A stretch of DNA of 52,228 nucleotides from a virus: IMG/VR virus record IMGVR_UViG_3300020472_000038, positions 1 through 52,228 of that record. The stretch is one strand, 5' to 3'. The notes under the pieces were generated by a model. The model saw only the letters and a program-made list of their open reading frames with translations, searched no databases and was not told the DNA's origin. Shown here piece by piece: positions 51,617 to 52,228 of this stretch. Made by a program: the position numbers and the translations under genes. Position 1 is the stretch's first letter. Every line of letters begins with the position of its first letter.

Positions 51617-52053
51617 AGGATGTGATGCCTATGAATGTAGATGATCACTTAGATGAAATGTTAGGTATTGTAAACAAACCTAAGAAAGAAATTGTTAAGG
51701 CAGAACGATTAGTTCCTACTATTTCAGTTGATGATAGTGGCGATAGTGAAATAGATTTCCAATATGTGAGAGAGAACCTTTACAATCTCATAGAACGAGG
51801 ACAAGATGGTTTGGAAGAAATGCTTGAAATTGCCAAAAGTTCTGAACATCCTCGAGCGATGGAAGTTTTTGGACAGTTAATAGGAAAACTTACTGAAACA
51901 AATAAAGAATTGTTAAATTTACATAAAACAAAAAAAGACATTTCAGCTGAAGATTCTGGCCCCAAAAATGTCTCCAATAATCTTTTTGTGGGTTCAACCG
52001 CTGAATTACAAAAATTCCTTAAAACAGGGAAAACAATAAAAGAAAATGAATAA
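51613..52053 (+). CDS. 16: Terminase small subunit gp16
   Basis: 146 aa from ATG at 51613 (a second ATG lies six codons on). The position, directly before gp17, and the layout fit T4 gp16-type small terminases: an N-terminal MNVDDHLDEMLGIVNKPKK, a helical core (DFQYVRENLYNLIERGQDGL; MLEIAKSSEHPRAMEVFGQL; IGKLTETNKELLNLHKTKKD) for oligomerisation, and a C-terminal tail (STAELQKFLKTGKTIKENE) where the large subunit is met. It selects concatemeric DNA and stimulates gp17. The start overlaps gp15, indicating coupled translation. Confidence 0.9.
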   Translation: MKDVMPMNVDDHLDEMLGIVNKPKKEIVKAERLVPTISVDDSGDSEIDFQYVRENLYNLIERGQDGLEEMLEIAKSSEHPRAMEVFGQLIGKLTETNKELLNLHKTKKDISAEDSGPKNVSNNLFVGSTAELQKFLKTGKTIKENE

Positions 52054-52064
52054 AGAGAAGTGTG

Positions 52065-52228
52065 ATGTCCACCAAATCTTATCTTGGAAACCCTAATCTA
52101 AAAGGCATAGGTGTCAGCGTAGATTGGACACCCGAAGCAGTTGAAGATTACAAGAAGTGTATGGAATCCCCACTATACTTCATTAAAAAATATGTTCAAA
52201 TTGTAAATGTTGATCGTGGTCTAGTTCC
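52065..52228 (+). CDS. 17: Terminase large subunit gp17, N-terminal fragment
   Basis: Only the first 54 codons are in the window and the frame is open at the right edge. It reads SYLGNPNLKGIGVSVDWTPE, then CMESPLYFIKKYVQIVNVDR and GLVP, which is the conserved start of T4-like large terminases before the Walker A ATPase motif. gp17 drives DNA into the head and cuts the concatemer. The ATG at 52065 is chosen; GTG at 52062 is in frame but lacks a better ribosome binding site. It follows gp16 by 11 bases. Confidence 0.9.
   Translation, partial: MSTKSYLGNPNLKGIGVSVDWTPEAVEDYKKCMESPLYFIKKYVQIVNVDRGLV

Noticed and set aside
1-52228. tRNA genes or insertion sequences
   Set aside because: All gaps are shorter than about 210 bases and none shows a cloverleaf, a TTCRANY arm, or paired inverted repeats around a transposase.

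Overview
The window is the virion-assembly region of a T4-like myovirus. Its AT-rich coding, tight packing and protein style match marine T4-like phages of the cyanophage/pelagiphage type. No host marker or photosynthesis gene lies inside the window, so the host stays open. Nearly every base is coding: I see no tRNA, IS element, CRISPR array or gene-free stretch over 300 bases. The order broadly follows the T4 late block (32 // 4, tube, 26-51, tape measure // 48, 53, 27, 5, 5.4, 25, 6, 7, 8, fibres, 13, 14, 15, 16, 17). The T4 slots for 9, 10, 11, 12 and wac are filled by marine-type fibre genes.

Layout. (1) 1-734, plus strand: 3' part of the ssDNA-binding protein gp32, ending at a hairpin shared with the convergent block. 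(2) 770-6153, minus strand: head completion gp4, an unassigned 199-aa protein, a tail-tube-fold protein, gp26 with a -1 frameshift extension, and a repeat-rich tape measure protein. (3) 6194-20048, plus strand: tube cap gp48, wedge gp53, hub gp27, spike gp5, two large unassigned virion proteins, the PAAR tip, gp25 and gp6. (4) 20048-37432: a giant 2807-aa gp7-like protein, gp8, a 2311-aa DUF4815-type protein and a small coiled coil. (5) 37436-48534: fibre/adhesin cassette with three paralogous fibres, several small fibre-type proteins, a glycine-rich adhesin, a GT9-like glycosyltransferase and two proteins sharing an N-terminal anchor domain. (6) 48546-52228: neck proteins gp13, gp14, gp15, terminase small subunit gp16 and the start of terminase large subunit gp17.

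How it works together: the minus block and 6194-37432 build tape measure, hub, spike and wedges; the fibre cassette supplies host recognition; the neck and terminase genes close the tail and package DNA. Late transcription probably uses T4-type TATAAATA boxes: exact copies lie before gp48 and before the 42232 gene, with weaker variants elsewhere. The gp4 and gp48 promoters appear to face each other within about 50 bases.

Most interesting: a canonical T_TTT_TTC slippery heptamer with an upstream Shine-Dalgarno-like element joins gp26 to a start-less 65-codon frame; gp7 carries a cupredoxin-like domain (Cys229, His232, Met235) and a beta-propeller-like repeat; and short acidic 'LLLEDG' repeats, together with other small modules, recur in at least six otherwise unrelated baseplate, fibre and neck proteins.
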